From the NCBI RefSeq assembly GCF_900113135.1, contig NZ_FOOH01000009.1, positions 1 to 64,000 of the forward strand: a DNA stretch of 64,000 nucleotides, written 5' to 3'. The notes below the pieces were generated by a model. That model saw only the letters and a list, made by a program, of their open reading frames with translations, was not told the DNA's origin and did not search any database. Source of the stretch: Salegentibacter agarivorans (lineage in GTDB: Bacteria; Bacteroidota; Bacteroidia; Flavobacteriales; Flavobacteriaceae). Of the stretch, positions 36,979 to 47,245 are shown one piece after another (position 1 is the first letter of the stretch; each line of letters starts with the position of its first letter). The position numbers were made by a program, and so were the translations under genes.

Positions 36979-38091
36979 ATGAAATATCAAACCCGAAAAA
37001 AAGCGATTATCCTACTGGAAGACGGTACTATCTTTCACGGTAAGGCTGTTGGAGACAAAGATGGTAAAGCCGTAGGTGAAGTTTGTTTTAACACCGGTAT
37101 GACCGGTTACCAGGAGATCTTTACAGATCCTTCCTATTATGGCCAACTTATGGTTACCACCAATGCCCACATTGGGAATTATGGAACTCTAGCTGAAGAA
37201 AGTGAATCTGATAAAGCTAAGATCTCCGGACTTATCTGTAAGAATTTTAGTTATACCCATTCCCGCCCGGCTGCAGACAAATCACTTCAGGAATTTTTAG
37301 ATGATAGTAATCTTTTCGCAATTTCCGATGTAGATACACGAGCCCTTGTAACTTATATTCGGGAAAATGGTGCAATGAATGCAATTATTTCTACTGATGT
37401 TGATAATATTGAAGGCCTAAAAAAAGAACTTGCTGAAGTTCCTGATATGAATGGTTTGGAGTTAGCTTCTAAAGTTTCAACTAAAGAACCTTATTATTTC
37501 GGGAATGAAAATGCAACTTATAAAATCGCTGCGCTTGATGTTGGCATAAAAAAGAATATTCTTCGCAATTTTGATCAACGTGATGTGTATGTAAAAGTGT
37601 TTCCATACAATGCTACTTACGAAGAAATGAGTGAATGGAATCCAGATGGTTATTTTCTTTCTAACGGTCCCGGAGATCCCGCCCCTTTAGATAGTGCTAT
37701 TAATCTTACAAAAACGATTATAGAAAAAGATCATCCGTTGTTTGGTATTTGTTTGGGGCACCAGATAATCGCCATTGCAAATGGAATTAAAACCTATAAA
37801 ATGCATCACGGTCACCGCGGGATAAACCACCCGGTTAAAAACCTTAAAACAGGAAAAGGAGAAATCACTTCTCAAAACCACGGTTTCTCGGTAGATAAAG
37901 CAGAAACTGAAGCAAATAATGAAGTGGAAATCACTCATATTTGCTTAAACGACGATACTGTTGGTGGAATCGCGATGAAAAATAAAAACTGTTTCTCGGT
38001 ACAATACCACCCGGAAGCAAGTCCGGGGCCTCATGATGCCAGTTACCTTTTTGATGAATTTATGGATCGAATAAAGAGAGTGAAAGCTTAA
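36979..38091 (+). CDS. carA: Carbamoyl-phosphate synthase small subunit
   Basis: The 370-residue glutaminase subunit supplies ammonia from glutamine to CarB for carbamoyl phosphate, used in pyrimidine and arginine synthesis. The N-terminal domain carries EVCFNTGMTGYQEIFTDPSYYGQ. The class I amidotransferase domain has the nucleophile Cys in LFGICLGHQIIA (near residue 260) and the His-Glu pair in VQYHPEASPGP. carB is not adjacent. A terminator follows, so it is transcribed alone. Confidence 0.97.
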   Translation: MKYQTRKKAIILLEDGTIFHGKAVGDKDGKAVGEVCFNTGMTGYQEIFTDPSYYGQLMVTTNAHIGNYGTLAEESESDKAKISGLICKNFSYTHSRPAADKSLQEFLDDSNLFAISDVDTRALVTYIRENGAMNAIISTDVDNIEGLKKELAEVPDMNGLELASKVSTKEPYYFGNENATYKIAALDVGIKKNILRNFDQRDVYVKVFPYNATYEEMSEWNPDGYFLSNGPGDPAPLDSAINLTKTIIEKDHPLFGICLGHQIIAIANGIKTYKMHHGHRGINHPVKNLKTGKGEITSQNHGFSVDKAETEANNEVEITHICLNDDTVGGIAMKNKNCFSVQYHPEASPGPHDASYLFDEFMDRIKRVKA

Positions 38092-38114
38092 ATATTTTTT
38101 ATAAAATTTGAATA

Positions 38115-38150
38115 AAAAGCCCAAAATTTAAAGATTTTGGGCTTTTCTTT
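38115..38150 (+). terminator. Intrinsic terminator after carA
   Basis: AAAAGCCCAAAAT (38115-38127) and ATTTTGGGCTTTT (38134-38146) form a perfect 13-bp stem with a 6-base loop followed by a T-rich stretch, 24 bases past carA. Confidence 0.9.
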
Positions 38151-38203
38151 TCTTAAAAGTGAATTTATTCTAAATTGCGATCTCATTCATCAAAAAATCA
38201 TCA

Positions 38204-38740
38204 ATGAAAAAATTATTACTACTCAGCTTTTTTCTCTTCTCATTTCTATTCATTAATGCACAAGATCAGGCTTCGGTTGAAGACGGACTTTTATCAGTAA
38301 ACATCTTAACTCCCGGTTTAGAATACGAATTCGGACTTACAAATTCTACTACAATTGATTTAAGAGCTGGCTCAGGTATTGCTTTTGGTACCGGTTCAGC
38401 GGGAGATTTTTTTGGTATTTTCCCCGTCTTTTCTGCTCAGTATCGTTATTATTATAATTTTAAAAATAGAATTGAAAAGAATAAAAGAGTAAAAAATAAT
38501 AGCGCCAATTATATAGCACTAAGTGGTAACCTCCAATCGGGAAAACCTATTATTGGGAATATTGAATATACTGCCGATTATTTTGGAGTTATAGGGCCGG
38601 TTTGGGGTTTGCAACGTTACTATGGCAGCGGTTTTAAATTAGACCTAAATTTAGGAGCTGGATATGGTTTTGATGAATTGGGTGATTCATATTTTTCACC
38701 AATCATAGGAATTAGGCTTGGATGGCTTCTTTCAAACTAA
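38204..38740 (+). CDS. Small outer-membrane beta-barrel-like protein, unknown
   Basis: The 178-residue protein has a signal peptide (KKLLLLSFFLFSFLFINAQ) and alternating amphipathic strands such as YEFGLTNSTTIDLRAGSGIAF and GFKLDLNLGAGYGF, ending in PIIGIRLGWLLSN. This fits a small outer-membrane barrel. No specific family is recognised. It stands alone between the carA terminator and a long empty region before eno. Confidence 0.7.
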   Translation: MKKLLLLSFFLFSFLFINAQDQASVEDGLLSVNILTPGLEYEFGLTNSTTIDLRAGSGIAFGTGSAGDFFGIFPVFSAQYRYYYNFKNRIEKNKRVKNNSANYIALSGNLQSGKPIIGNIEYTADYFGVIGPVWGLQRYYGSGFKLDLNLGAGYGFDELGDSYFSPIIGIRLGWLLSN

Positions 38741-40374
<1,634 letters not shown>

Positions 40375-40396
40375 TTACAGGATTCTAATAAAAATC

Positions 40397-40435
40397 AAAT
40401 CCCTTTTGAAGAAATTTCAAAAGGGATTTTTTTTT
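40397..40435 (+). terminator. Intrinsic terminator after eno
   Basis: AAATCCCTTTTGAA (40397-40410) and TTCAAAAGGGATTT (40416-40429) form a perfect 14-bp stem with a 5-base loop, followed by a run of nine T. Confidence 0.93.
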
Positions 40436-40574
40436 GAGATAATTCAGCAAAAAACCTTTCAAAATCCCTTGTTTCAGTGAAAATCTTATCGCTGCTTAAC
40501 GCAAAATTAACAGTAGATTTCTTAAATTAGCAACTCTCGAAAAAATAGTTGAATCAAGTATATAAAATTAAGAT

Positions 40575-41858
40575 ATGTCAAAAGTTGCGACGATTGAAAT
40601 AGATGGGGAAAAATACGAATTTCCCGTTGTAGAAGGAACTGAAAACGAACTGGGAATAGATATTAAGAAACTGCGAGCTGAAGCAGGTGTTATTACCCTG
40701 GATCGTGGTTATAAAAATACAGGAAGTTGTGAGAGTGCCATTACTTTTCTTAACGGAGAAGAAGGTATTTTAAGATACCGCGGCTACTCTATAGAAGCCC
40801 TGGCAGAAAAAGCCGATTTTCTTGAAGTAGCCTACCTTCTTATTTTTGGGGAATTACCAACTAAAACCCAATTAGATAAGTTTTATGCCGATATCAAGGA
40901 GGAGTCTACGGTAGATGAAGAGATGAAGAAAATCCTTGATGGTTTTCCAAAATCGGCTCACCCAATGGGCGTTCTTTCATCTTTAACCAGTGCGCTTATT
41001 GCATTTAACCCTTCTTCAGTAAATGTAGATTCTGCAGAAGATATGTATAAGGCTATAGTAAAAATTCTTGGTAAATTCCCGGTTCTTGCAGCCTGGACAC
41101 TTAGAAAGAAAAATAGTCTTCCGCTAAATTACGGTGACGACTCGCTTGGGTATGTGGAGAACCTCCATAAAATGATGTTCGAAAAACCAGGAAAGAGTTA
41201 CAAAGTAGACAAAGAGGTTATTGATGCTTTAGATAAATTATTAATTCTGCACGCAGATCATGAACAAAACTGTTCTACCTCTACGGTAAGAATGGTAGGT
41301 TCTTCTCACGCAGGTCTTTTTGCTTCAATTTCAGCAGGAATTTCTGCACTTTGGGGGCCACTTCACGGTGGTGCAAACCAGGCGGTGATAGAAATGCTGG
41401 AAAGAATTAAAGAAGATGGTGGTGATACTAAGAAATTTATGGCAAAAGCTAAAGACAAGGAAGATCCTTTCCGTCTAATGGGCTTTGGTCACCGTGTTTA
41501 TAAAAACTTTGATCCACGAGCTAAGATTATCAAGAAATCTGCCGATGAAGTTCTTGCCCAACTGGGTGTAGACGATCCTGTTTTGGATATCGCCAAAGGT
41601 CTTGAAAAAGAAGCTTTAGAAGATCAATATTTTGTAGATAGAAAACTATATCCAAACGTAGATTTCTATTCAGGAATTATTTACCGTGCATTGGGAATTC
41701 CAGTAGAAATGTTTACCGTAATGTTCGCACTTGGTAGACTTCCGGGATGGATTGCGCAGTGGAGAGAAATGAGGTTAATGAAAGAACCAATTGGCCGTCC
41801 ACGCCAAATTTACACCGGTGCAAACCTGCGTGAATTTAAAGAGGTTGAGAAAAGATAA
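40575..41858 (+). CDS. gltA: Citrate synthase
   Basis: The 427-residue type I citrate synthase condenses oxaloacetate with acetyl-CoA. Active-site stretches are LILHADHEQNCSTSTVRMVGSSHA (His), GPLHGGANQAV (His) and FGHRVYKNFDPRAKI (Arg), with a catalytic Asp in VDFYSGIIYRALGIP. The N-terminal beta domain with GDRGY-like LDRGYKNTGSCES is that of Gram-negative hexameric enzymes. It ends just before a terminator that abuts the next gene. Confidence 0.97.
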   Translation: MSKVATIEIDGEKYEFPVVEGTENELGIDIKKLRAEAGVITLDRGYKNTGSCESAITFLNGEEGILRYRGYSIEALAEKADFLEVAYLLIFGELPTKTQLDKFYADIKEESTVDEEMKKILDGFPKSAHPMGVLSSLTSALIAFNPSSVNVDSAEDMYKAIVKILGKFPVLAAWTLRKKNSLPLNYGDDSLGYVENLHKMMFEKPGKSYKVDKEVIDALDKLLILHADHEQNCSTSTVRMVGSSHAGLFASISAGISALWGPLHGGANQAVIEMLERIKEDGGDTKKFMAKAKDKEDPFRLMGFGHRVYKNFDPRAKIIKKSADEVLAQLGVDDPVLDIAKGLEKEALEDQYFVDRKLYPNVDFYSGIIYRALGIPVEMFTVMFALGRLPGWIAQWREMRLMKEPIGRPRQIYTGANLREFKEVEKR

Positions 41859-41886
41859 GAATATCTTACATATATTAATAAATTCG

Positions 41887-41918
41887 GAAAAAGCTTCATC
41901 ATCGTATGAAGCTTTTTC
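41887..41918 (+). terminator. Intrinsic terminator after gltA
   Basis: GAAAAAGCTTCAT (41887-41899) and ATGAAGCTTTTTC (41906-41918) form a perfect 13-bp stem with a 6-base loop. The ATG in the right arm opens the reading frame of the next gene but belongs to the terminator. Confidence 0.88.
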
Positions 41919-41926
41919 TATATTTG
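41919..41926 (+). promoter_or_regulatory. -7 promoter box for the guanidino-enzyme pair
   Basis: TATATTTG matches TAnnTTTG exactly and directly follows the gltA terminator stem. It implies a transcription start near 41931, so the ATG codons at 41906 and 41927 would not be translated, favouring GTG at 41942. No -33 TTG is seen. Confidence 0.5.
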
Positions 41927-41941
41927 ATGAAAATTTTACTT

Positions 41942-42853
41942 GTGAAATTGAATATCAATAATGAGACTTCCCGCCTTAAAGCGGTGGTTTTAGGCACAGC
42001 AGAAAGTAACGGTCCCGTTCCATCTCTTGAAGAGGCTTACGACCCAAAATCAGCCGAATTCATCAGGATGGGTTCCTATCCCAAAGAAGAGGATATGGTA
42101 GAGGAAATGGAAGCCGTTGCCAAAATACTGGAGAAATACAAAGTGCAGGTTTTTAGACCAAAAGTTATAAAAGATTATAACCAGATTTTTACCCGCGATA
42201 TTGCTTTTGTAATAGAAGATAAATTTATAAAATCAAATATTTTACCAGATCGCGAACAGGAAATTGAAGCTATTAGTCACGTAATTAAGCAAATAGATCC
42301 TTCAAAAATAATTCAGTTGCCTGAGGAAGCGCATATAGAAGGTGGTGATGTTATGCCGTTGGGAGATTATATCCTGGTGGGCACCTACCGCGGTGCAGAT
42401 TATAAAGATTATATCACGGCGCGTACCAACGTGCAGGCGGTAGAAGCTTTACAAGAGTTATTTCCGCATAAAAAAGTGGTTTCTTTCAACTTAAGAAAAT
42501 CTAATACTGAACCTCGTGATAATGCTTTGCATTTAGATTGTTGCTTTCAGCCGGTGGGAAAAGGCAAGGCTATAATTCATAGAAACGGTTTTCTGGAAGA
42601 AGAAGAGTATAACTGGCTGGTAAATCTCTTTGGAAAAGAAAATGTTTTCGAAATCTCCCGGGATGAAATGTATTATATGAATTCTAATATATTTTCTATT
42701 GATGAAGATGTAGTGATTTCAGAAAAGAATTTTACAAGATTAAATGCCTGGTTAAGAGAGCAGGGCATTACTGTAGAAGAAGTGCCTTATGCCGAAATTT
42801 CTAAGCAGGAAGGACTTTTGCGTTGTTCAACTTTACCGTTAATAAGAGAATAG
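41942..42853 (+). CDS. Arginine-deiminase-like guanidino-group modifying enzyme
   Basis: The 303-residue protein has the amidinotransferase/ADI/DDAH fold. Likely catalytic residues are the Asp of FTRDIAFV, Glu and Asp of IEGGDVMPLG, the His of NALHLDCCF, and the C-terminal Cys of LLRCSTLPLIRE. Such enzymes hydrolyse or transfer the guanidino group of arginine or its derivatives. The frame opens at 41906 within the gltA terminator. A promoter box ends at 41926 and homology begins near VKLNINNETSRLK, so I choose GTG at 41942; ATG at 41927 is the alternative. It lies 3 bases before a second guanidino enzyme. Confidence 0.82.
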   Translation: MKLNINNETSRLKAVVLGTAESNGPVPSLEEAYDPKSAEFIRMGSYPKEEDMVEEMEAVAKILEKYKVQVFRPKVIKDYNQIFTRDIAFVIEDKFIKSNILPDREQEIEAISHVIKQIDPSKIIQLPEEAHIEGGDVMPLGDYILVGTYRGADYKDYITARTNVQAVEALQELFPHKKVVSFNLRKSNTEPRDNALHLDCCFQPVGKGKAIIHRNGFLEEEEYNWLVNLFGKENVFEISRDEMYYMNSNIFSIDEDVVISEKNFTRLNAWLREQGITVEEVPYAEISKQEGLLRCSTLPLIRE

Positions 42854-42856
42854 ATT

Positions 42857-43783
42857 ATGAGACAGATTACAGATACAATTTTAATGGTGCGCCCGGTTGC
42901 GTTTAGAATGAACGAGCAAACCGCGGTTAATAATTATTTTCAAAAAGATCTTACTGCCGATAATGTAAATGAACGAGCCCAGGCTGAATTTGATGAGTTT
43001 GCTTCAAAACTTAAAAAAGTGGGAGTGAATGTTATTGTGGTAGACGATAAGCAGGAAGATGATACTCCCGATTCTATTTTTCCGAATAATTGGGTTTCTT
43101 TTCACGAAAATGGACACATTGCTCTATATCCTATGTTTGCTGAAAACAGGAGAAAAGAGCGCCGAATGGAGTATTTTGCGAAATTGGAAGAAAACGGTTT
43201 TAAGATTACCCAATTAGTAGATTACACTTCGGCTGAAGAGCACGATTTATTCCTTGAAGGCACAGGCAGCCTTTTGTTAGATAGACAAAACCAAAAAGCC
43301 TATTGTGCTCTATCGCCCCGCGCCGATGAAGACCTTTTGATAGAATTCTGTGAAGATTTTGAATTCACCCCGGTTATTTTTAATGCAAACCAAAGTGTAG
43401 GCGGAAAAAGAAAAGCCATTTATCACACTAATGTGATGATGTGTTTAGCTGAAAATTTTGCAGTTATCTGTCTGGATACCATAGACGATAGCAAAGAGCG
43501 TAAAAATGTGCTTAAACATTTAAAAGAAGATGGTAAAGAAATAATTGCAATTACTGAAGCCCAAATGCACGAATTTGCCGGAAATATGTTACAGGTGCAG
43601 GGTGCTTTTGATAAAAAGTATTTGGTTATGAGCGCCAGAGCTCATAAAAGTCTAAACCAGGATCAACTAAGTAAAATTGAAAAGCATTGCGAAATTCTAA
43701 GCAGTGACCTGGATGTAATTGAAACCTGCGGAGGCGGCAGCGCCCGTTGTATGATGGCCGAGGTTTTCTTGCCAAAAGCTTAG
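42857..43783 (+). CDS. CtlX-like arginine-deiminase-related hydrolase
   Basis: The 308-residue protein belongs to the same guanidino-enzyme superfamily but to the CtlX-like branch, described as citrulline-utilisation hydrolase. Visible motifs are DSIFPNNWVSF, LFLEGTGSLLLDR (Glu and Asp), IYHTNVMMCLA (His) and CGGGSARCMMAEVFLP (Cys). It begins 3 bases after the stop of the deiminase-like gene, so the two are probably cotranslated and act on the same or successive substrates. The substrate itself is not shown by the sequence. Confidence 0.82.
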   Translation: MRQITDTILMVRPVAFRMNEQTAVNNYFQKDLTADNVNERAQAEFDEFASKLKKVGVNVIVVDDKQEDDTPDSIFPNNWVSFHENGHIALYPMFAENRRKERRMEYFAKLEENGFKITQLVDYTSAEEHDLFLEGTGSLLLDRQNQKAYCALSPRADEDLLIEFCEDFEFTPVIFNANQSVGGKRKAIYHTNVMMCLAENFAVICLDTIDDSKERKNVLKHLKEDGKEIIAITEAQMHEFAGNMLQVQGAFDKKYLVMSARAHKSLNQDQLSKIEKHCEILSSDLDVIETCGGGSARCMMAEVFLPKA

Positions 43784-43820
43784 TTTTACATATTTTTCAG
43801 AAAAAATAATTAAAGATCTT

Positions 43821-43900
43821 CGTCAAGCTGAATTTATTTCAGCTTCTAACATGATGTAGAGTATAAACAACTTAGATCCTGAAACAAGTTCAGAATGACG
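43821..43900. repeat. Pair of inverted dispersed repeats between ctlX-like and BCCT genes
   Basis: A 27-base unit at 43821-43847 (CGTCAAGCTGAA...TTTCAGCTTCT) and an inverted relative at 43874-43900 (AGATCCTGAAACAAG...GAATGACG) flank a 26-base centre. Each unit is itself a palindrome. The CTGAA-CTTG-TTTCAG core is shared with the repeat in the rpsJ-rplC spacer. Confidence 0.7.
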
Positions 43901-43927
43901 ATTTTGAAGTTCCTAACCTTTTTTTTC

Positions 43928-43958
43928 AAAGGGAGGTGGCCACAGGCCGGAGGGGTTT
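43928..43958. repeat. GGAGGGG-type repeat copy at the BCCT gene end
   Basis: AAAGGGAGGTGGCC, then ACAGGCCGGAGGGGTTT, resembles half of the G/C-rich element found at 51199-51283, in reverse orientation. It overlaps the stop codon of the BCCT gene by two bases. Confidence 0.5.
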
Positions 43959-45447
43959 AATACTTCTTATACAACTCCCTTAAAAACAAGACCATAATCC
44001 CTGCGGTAAAAAAAGCAAAAGGAAGGGAACTTATAATTAAAAACTTCTGCATGGCGGTGAGTACATCGCTATTAGGTTTTATATTTCCCAGCAGAATTAT
44101 TGCTTCTGAAAAAAGAAGGATCAGTACCGCCCAGATAAACCTGAATTTTTTCCTCGGGTGTTCCTTTCCTTTATCACTAAACATACTGAGAACATAGATA
44201 GCCGAATCTACAGAGGTTACCAGAAAACTAATCAGTAAAATTATTGTTACAATATTTGTGAAATTAGATAAAGGAAAGGCTTCGAAAAAACGAAATAAAG
44301 AAGTAAATACATTATCAAATTCACCGCTGTAAGAATCCATATTTTCAATAAGATCAAAAGAAGCAGAACCAAAGACACTAAACCAGAAAAAACTTCCCAG
44401 GGAGGGAATGAGCAAAACTCCTAAAATCATTTCCCTGATATTTCTACCTTTTGAAATTCTGGCAATAAAAATTCCGGTAAAAGGTGCCCAGGCTACCCAA
44501 AACGCCCAGTAATAATAAGTCCAGTCGGTTAAAAATTCTTTTCCGGGATTGTATTTTCCCAGTGCTAAACTAAGCGGAACAAAATCTATAATGTAGCTGT
44601 AAATTGATTCAAAAAACTGACTGAAAACATTTAATATATCTACCTGGAAAAACACGAAAAACATTAAAATAACAGTTACATAAATATTCCAGTTTGAAAT
44701 TCGTTTTATCCCTTTTTTAATTCCGGCAAAAGCCGAAATAAAAGCTAATAGACAAACTAGAAAAACCAGCAGAATTGTTATCCATAAGGTTCCGGCGGGT
44801 GTTGAAGTAAGATGACTAATGCCACCTTCAATTTGAGTGGTTCCCAAACCTATTGCCGCTACCAGGCCAAAAACAGTGGTGAGAATAGTGAGCAGATTTA
44901 CGCCTTGCGACAAATATTTTATCGTTTTAAGTTGGGGTAAGCTGCTGCCTAAAAGAATATCAGATTTTCTTACAAAAAGAGCGTAGGCGATGAGTAATGC
45001 GAAAATTCCATAGAACGCCCAGGCAGTAAAACCCCATTGATAGAATGTATATTCTAAAGCGATTACTTGAGAAGAAGAAGTTGTTTCTATAGGCGAATTT
45101 AAAAACATAAACACCGGTTCCTGCACTGCTCTTAGTAGAATACCGGCGCCCATTCCGGCACTATATAACATGGCAATCCAGGAAAGTCGGTCAAATTCCG
45201 GCGGGGAATTTCCCAATCTTATTTTTCCAAACCTTGAAAAAGCGATAAAAATGAGGAAGAATACGCACAACAATCCCAGCCATAGATAAAATCTGCCGAA
45301 ATACTCCCGAACCCAAAGGGAACCGGTTTCTATTAATTCATAGAAAAATTCAGTAAAGAAAAAGATAAAAAGCGCAAGAAAAAACAGAATCCCAGAAGCG
45401 ATATAAAGCAGCGGATTTCTTAGAAAAGCTTGAAAAAGGTGCTTCAA
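43957..45447 (-). CDS. BCCT family betaine/carnitine/choline transporter
   Basis: The 496-residue protein has about twelve transmembrane segments and the BCCT signature region YYYWAFWVAWAPFTGIFIARISKGRNIREM (about residues 310-340). Earlier segments such as YSAGMGAGILLRAVQEP and YQWGFTAWAFYGIFALL also fit. These sodium- or proton-coupled carriers import quaternary-ammonium osmolytes. The conserved Trp box is present, but the substrate cannot be fixed. The only start in frame is TTG at 45447, since a stop lies two codons upstream. Confidence 0.9.
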   Translation of the reverse strand: MKHLFQAFLRNPLLYIASGILFFLALFIFFFTEFFYELIETGSLWVREYFGRFYLWLGLLCVFFLIFIAFSRFGKIRLGNSPPEFDRLSWIAMLYSAGMGAGILLRAVQEPVFMFLNSPIETTSSSQVIALEYTFYQWGFTAWAFYGIFALLIAYALFVRKSDILLGSSLPQLKTIKYLSQGVNLLTILTTVFGLVAAIGLGTTQIEGGISHLTSTPAGTLWITILLVFLVCLLAFISAFAGIKKGIKRISNWNIYVTVILMFFVFFQVDILNVFSQFFESIYSYIIDFVPLSLALGKYNPGKEFLTDWTYYYWAFWVAWAPFTGIFIARISKGRNIREMILGVLLIPSLGSFFWFSVFGSASFDLIENMDSYSGEFDNVFTSLFRFFEAFPLSNFTNIVTIILLISFLVTSVDSAIYVLSMFSDKGKEHPRKKFRFIWAVLILLFSEAIILLGNIKPNSDVLTAMQKFLIISSLPFAFFTAGIMVLFLRELYKKY

Positions 45448-45520
45448 AATTTATTGCTTTTCAGGTTATAATTAGTTCTTCAACAGGTAGTTTTTTCAAA
45501 TTTAAACAATTCAGAAAGAA

Positions 45521-46966
45521 TCAGGCTATTTGTTTTTTGGGTTCGCCTTTAGCAATTTTATTCAGCATTCCTTCAAAAATAAAATAGTGAAAGGGATACA
45601 TTGCATACCAATATAACCGGCCCCAAATACCTTTGGGTCTAAACGTGGCGGTTTGGTGCAGCACATTTTCTTTATCGATACAAAACTCTAACCAGGCCTC
45701 GCCGGGAACTTTCATTTCGGCAAAAAGTAAGAGTCTTTTTTCCTCTTTATCGGCTAAAAGTACACGCCAAAAATCTAAAGAATCGCCTGAGGCAATTTTA
45801 TTAGGGTGTGTTCTTCCGCGGCGTAAACCCACCCCGCCAAAAAGTTTGTCTATATAACCACGAAATTTCCATAACCAATTTCCGTAATACCAACCATTTA
45901 GTCCGCCAATAGCCCAAATGCGTTCCAGTACTTCTTCGGGATTTTCCACTTTGGCGGCTTGTTTATCCTGGAGACATCCATATTTTGGTACCTGTATGTA
46001 TTTATTTAATTCTTTACGAAAACGGCCGCTGCTTAACGAGTCTTTCCAGCTGGAAATAACCTGGTTTTGTTCAATTTTATAGAAGGCCAGTTCAATAGCT
46101 TCGGTATAAGAAATGGGTTCAATGTTGAGTATTTCCTGTAAACGAGTGTCATTGGTAATTACTTCAACCCGCATACTATCTACCAGGTTTTGTGCAAGTT
46201 TGTACGAGGTTGAGGTTACAAAATAAAGCCAGTAGGAAGATAATTTTGGCGACATTACCGGAACACTTAAAATCCATAATTTAAGTTTTCTCACTTCGGC
46301 ATATTTCAGCATCATTTCCTTGTAAGTGAGCACATCTGGACCGCCAACATCAAAAGATTCATTATAGCATTCTTCTTTTCCAATAACGCCGGTTAGAAAT
46401 TTAATAATATCCCGAATAGAAATTGGCTGGCATTTAGTTTCTACCCAGCTTGGGGTGATCATTACCGGTAATTTTTCACATAAATCTCTTATTATTTCAA
46501 ATGAAGAACTGCCCGAGCCTACAATAATCGCCGCCCTTAAAACAGTAAGGTTAAAATTTCCTTTATAAAGGATTTCTTCAACTTTTTTTCTTGATTTTAA
46601 ATGTTTGGATAGTTCTTCTTCGTTTATAATTCCGCTTAAATAAATTACCTGCTTCACCGAGGTGCCGGCCATAATTTTATTAAAATTTTCTGCGGCCTGG
46701 GATTCCTGCGTGTCAAAATTATCTGTAGAACCACTCATAGAATGAATAAGATAATAGGCTACATCTATATTTTTTATTATAGCTGGTGCTTCTTCATCTT
46801 TTAAAAAATCGAGTTCTACGATCTCTACTTTTTCCAGTAATTCCTCGTTAGAGGTAAAGCGGTTTTTATTTCTAACCGCACAAATTACTTCGTGCCCTTT
46901 TTCAAGAAGTTCGGGGAGCATACGCATCCCAATATATCCGTTAGCACCTGTTAGAAGAATTCTCAT
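45521..46966 (-). CDS. NAD(P)-binding epimerase-like protein with C-terminal DUF2867 domain
   Basis: The 481-residue protein has an N-terminal atypical short-chain-dehydrogenase/NmrA-like fold with the dinucleotide-binding GANGYIGMRMLPELL (residues 7-21) and VIYLSGI in the strand-4 region. The C-terminal third (from about residue 330) with FWRVLLADKEEKRLLLFAEMKVPGEAWLEF and GRLYWYAMYPFHYFIFEGML fits DUF2867. Related proteins are often annotated as SDR oxidoreductase. Substrate unknown. It is divergent from a small membrane protein across a 69-base spacer containing a palindrome. Confidence 0.8.
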   Translation of the reverse strand: MRILLTGANGYIGMRMLPELLEKGHEVICAVRNKNRFTSNEELLEKVEIVELDFLKDEEAPAIIKNIDVAYYLIHSMSGSTDNFDTQESQAAENFNKIMAGTSVKQVIYLSGIINEEELSKHLKSRKKVEEILYKGNFNLTVLRAAIIVGSGSSSFEIIRDLCEKLPVMITPSWVETKCQPISIRDIIKFLTGVIGKEECYNESFDVGGPDVLTYKEMMLKYAEVRKLKLWILSVPVMSPKLSSYWLYFVTSTSYKLAQNLVDSMRVEVITNDTRLQEILNIEPISYTEAIELAFYKIEQNQVISSWKDSLSSGRFRKELNKYIQVPKYGCLQDKQAAKVENPEEVLERIWAIGGLNGWYYGNWLWKFRGYIDKLFGGVGLRRGRTHPNKIASGDSLDFWRVLLADKEEKRLLLFAEMKVPGEAWLEFCIDKENVLHQTATFRPKGIWGRLYWYAMYPFHYFIFEGMLNKIAKGEPKKQIA

Positions 46967-46983
46967 ACAAAGATTTTAAGCTT

Positions 46984-47008
46984 AAAGTACCAATTAAATT
47001 AGTACTTT
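46984..47008. promoter_or_regulatory. Palindrome in a divergent intergenic spacer
   Basis: AAAGTAC (46984-46990) and GTACTTT (47002-47008) form an inverted repeat with an 11-base centre between the divergent starts at 46966 and 47036. It could be a protein-binding site for both genes. No regulator is adjacent, so this is only a candidate. Confidence 0.35.
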
Positions 47009-47035
47009 TCATTTTGATTAGTAAAACTTTATAAA

Positions 47036-47239
47036 ATGAATAACGTCCTGAAAATAGTGCTTTTAGTAATTGGTGTTGGAATGATTGCTTATGGGTTATA
47101 CCGGCTAATTACACCAGAATTTGCTCTCGATGCCGGACCTCTCCAAATTGAAGCTCACGGCGATAATACACAATCTTACGCTATGATAGGTTTTGGTATT
47201 TTGGCTCTTATAGGTGGCCTCGCTTTTGGGAAACGCTAA
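47036..47239 (+). CDS. Small two-helix membrane protein, unknown
   Basis: The 67-residue protein has two predicted transmembrane helices, IVLLVIGVGMIAYGLYRLI (residues 7-25) and YAMIGFGILALIGGLAFG (about 48-65), with a short polar loop. It ends in a positive GKR. The build recalls DUF3185-like small membrane proteins, but the match is not firm. It lies alone, divergent from the epimerase-like gene. Confidence 0.6.
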   Translation: MNNVLKIVLLVIGVGMIAYGLYRLITPEFALDAGPLQIEAHGDNTQSYAMIGFGILALIGGLAFGKR

Positions 47240-47245
47240 ACAAAC

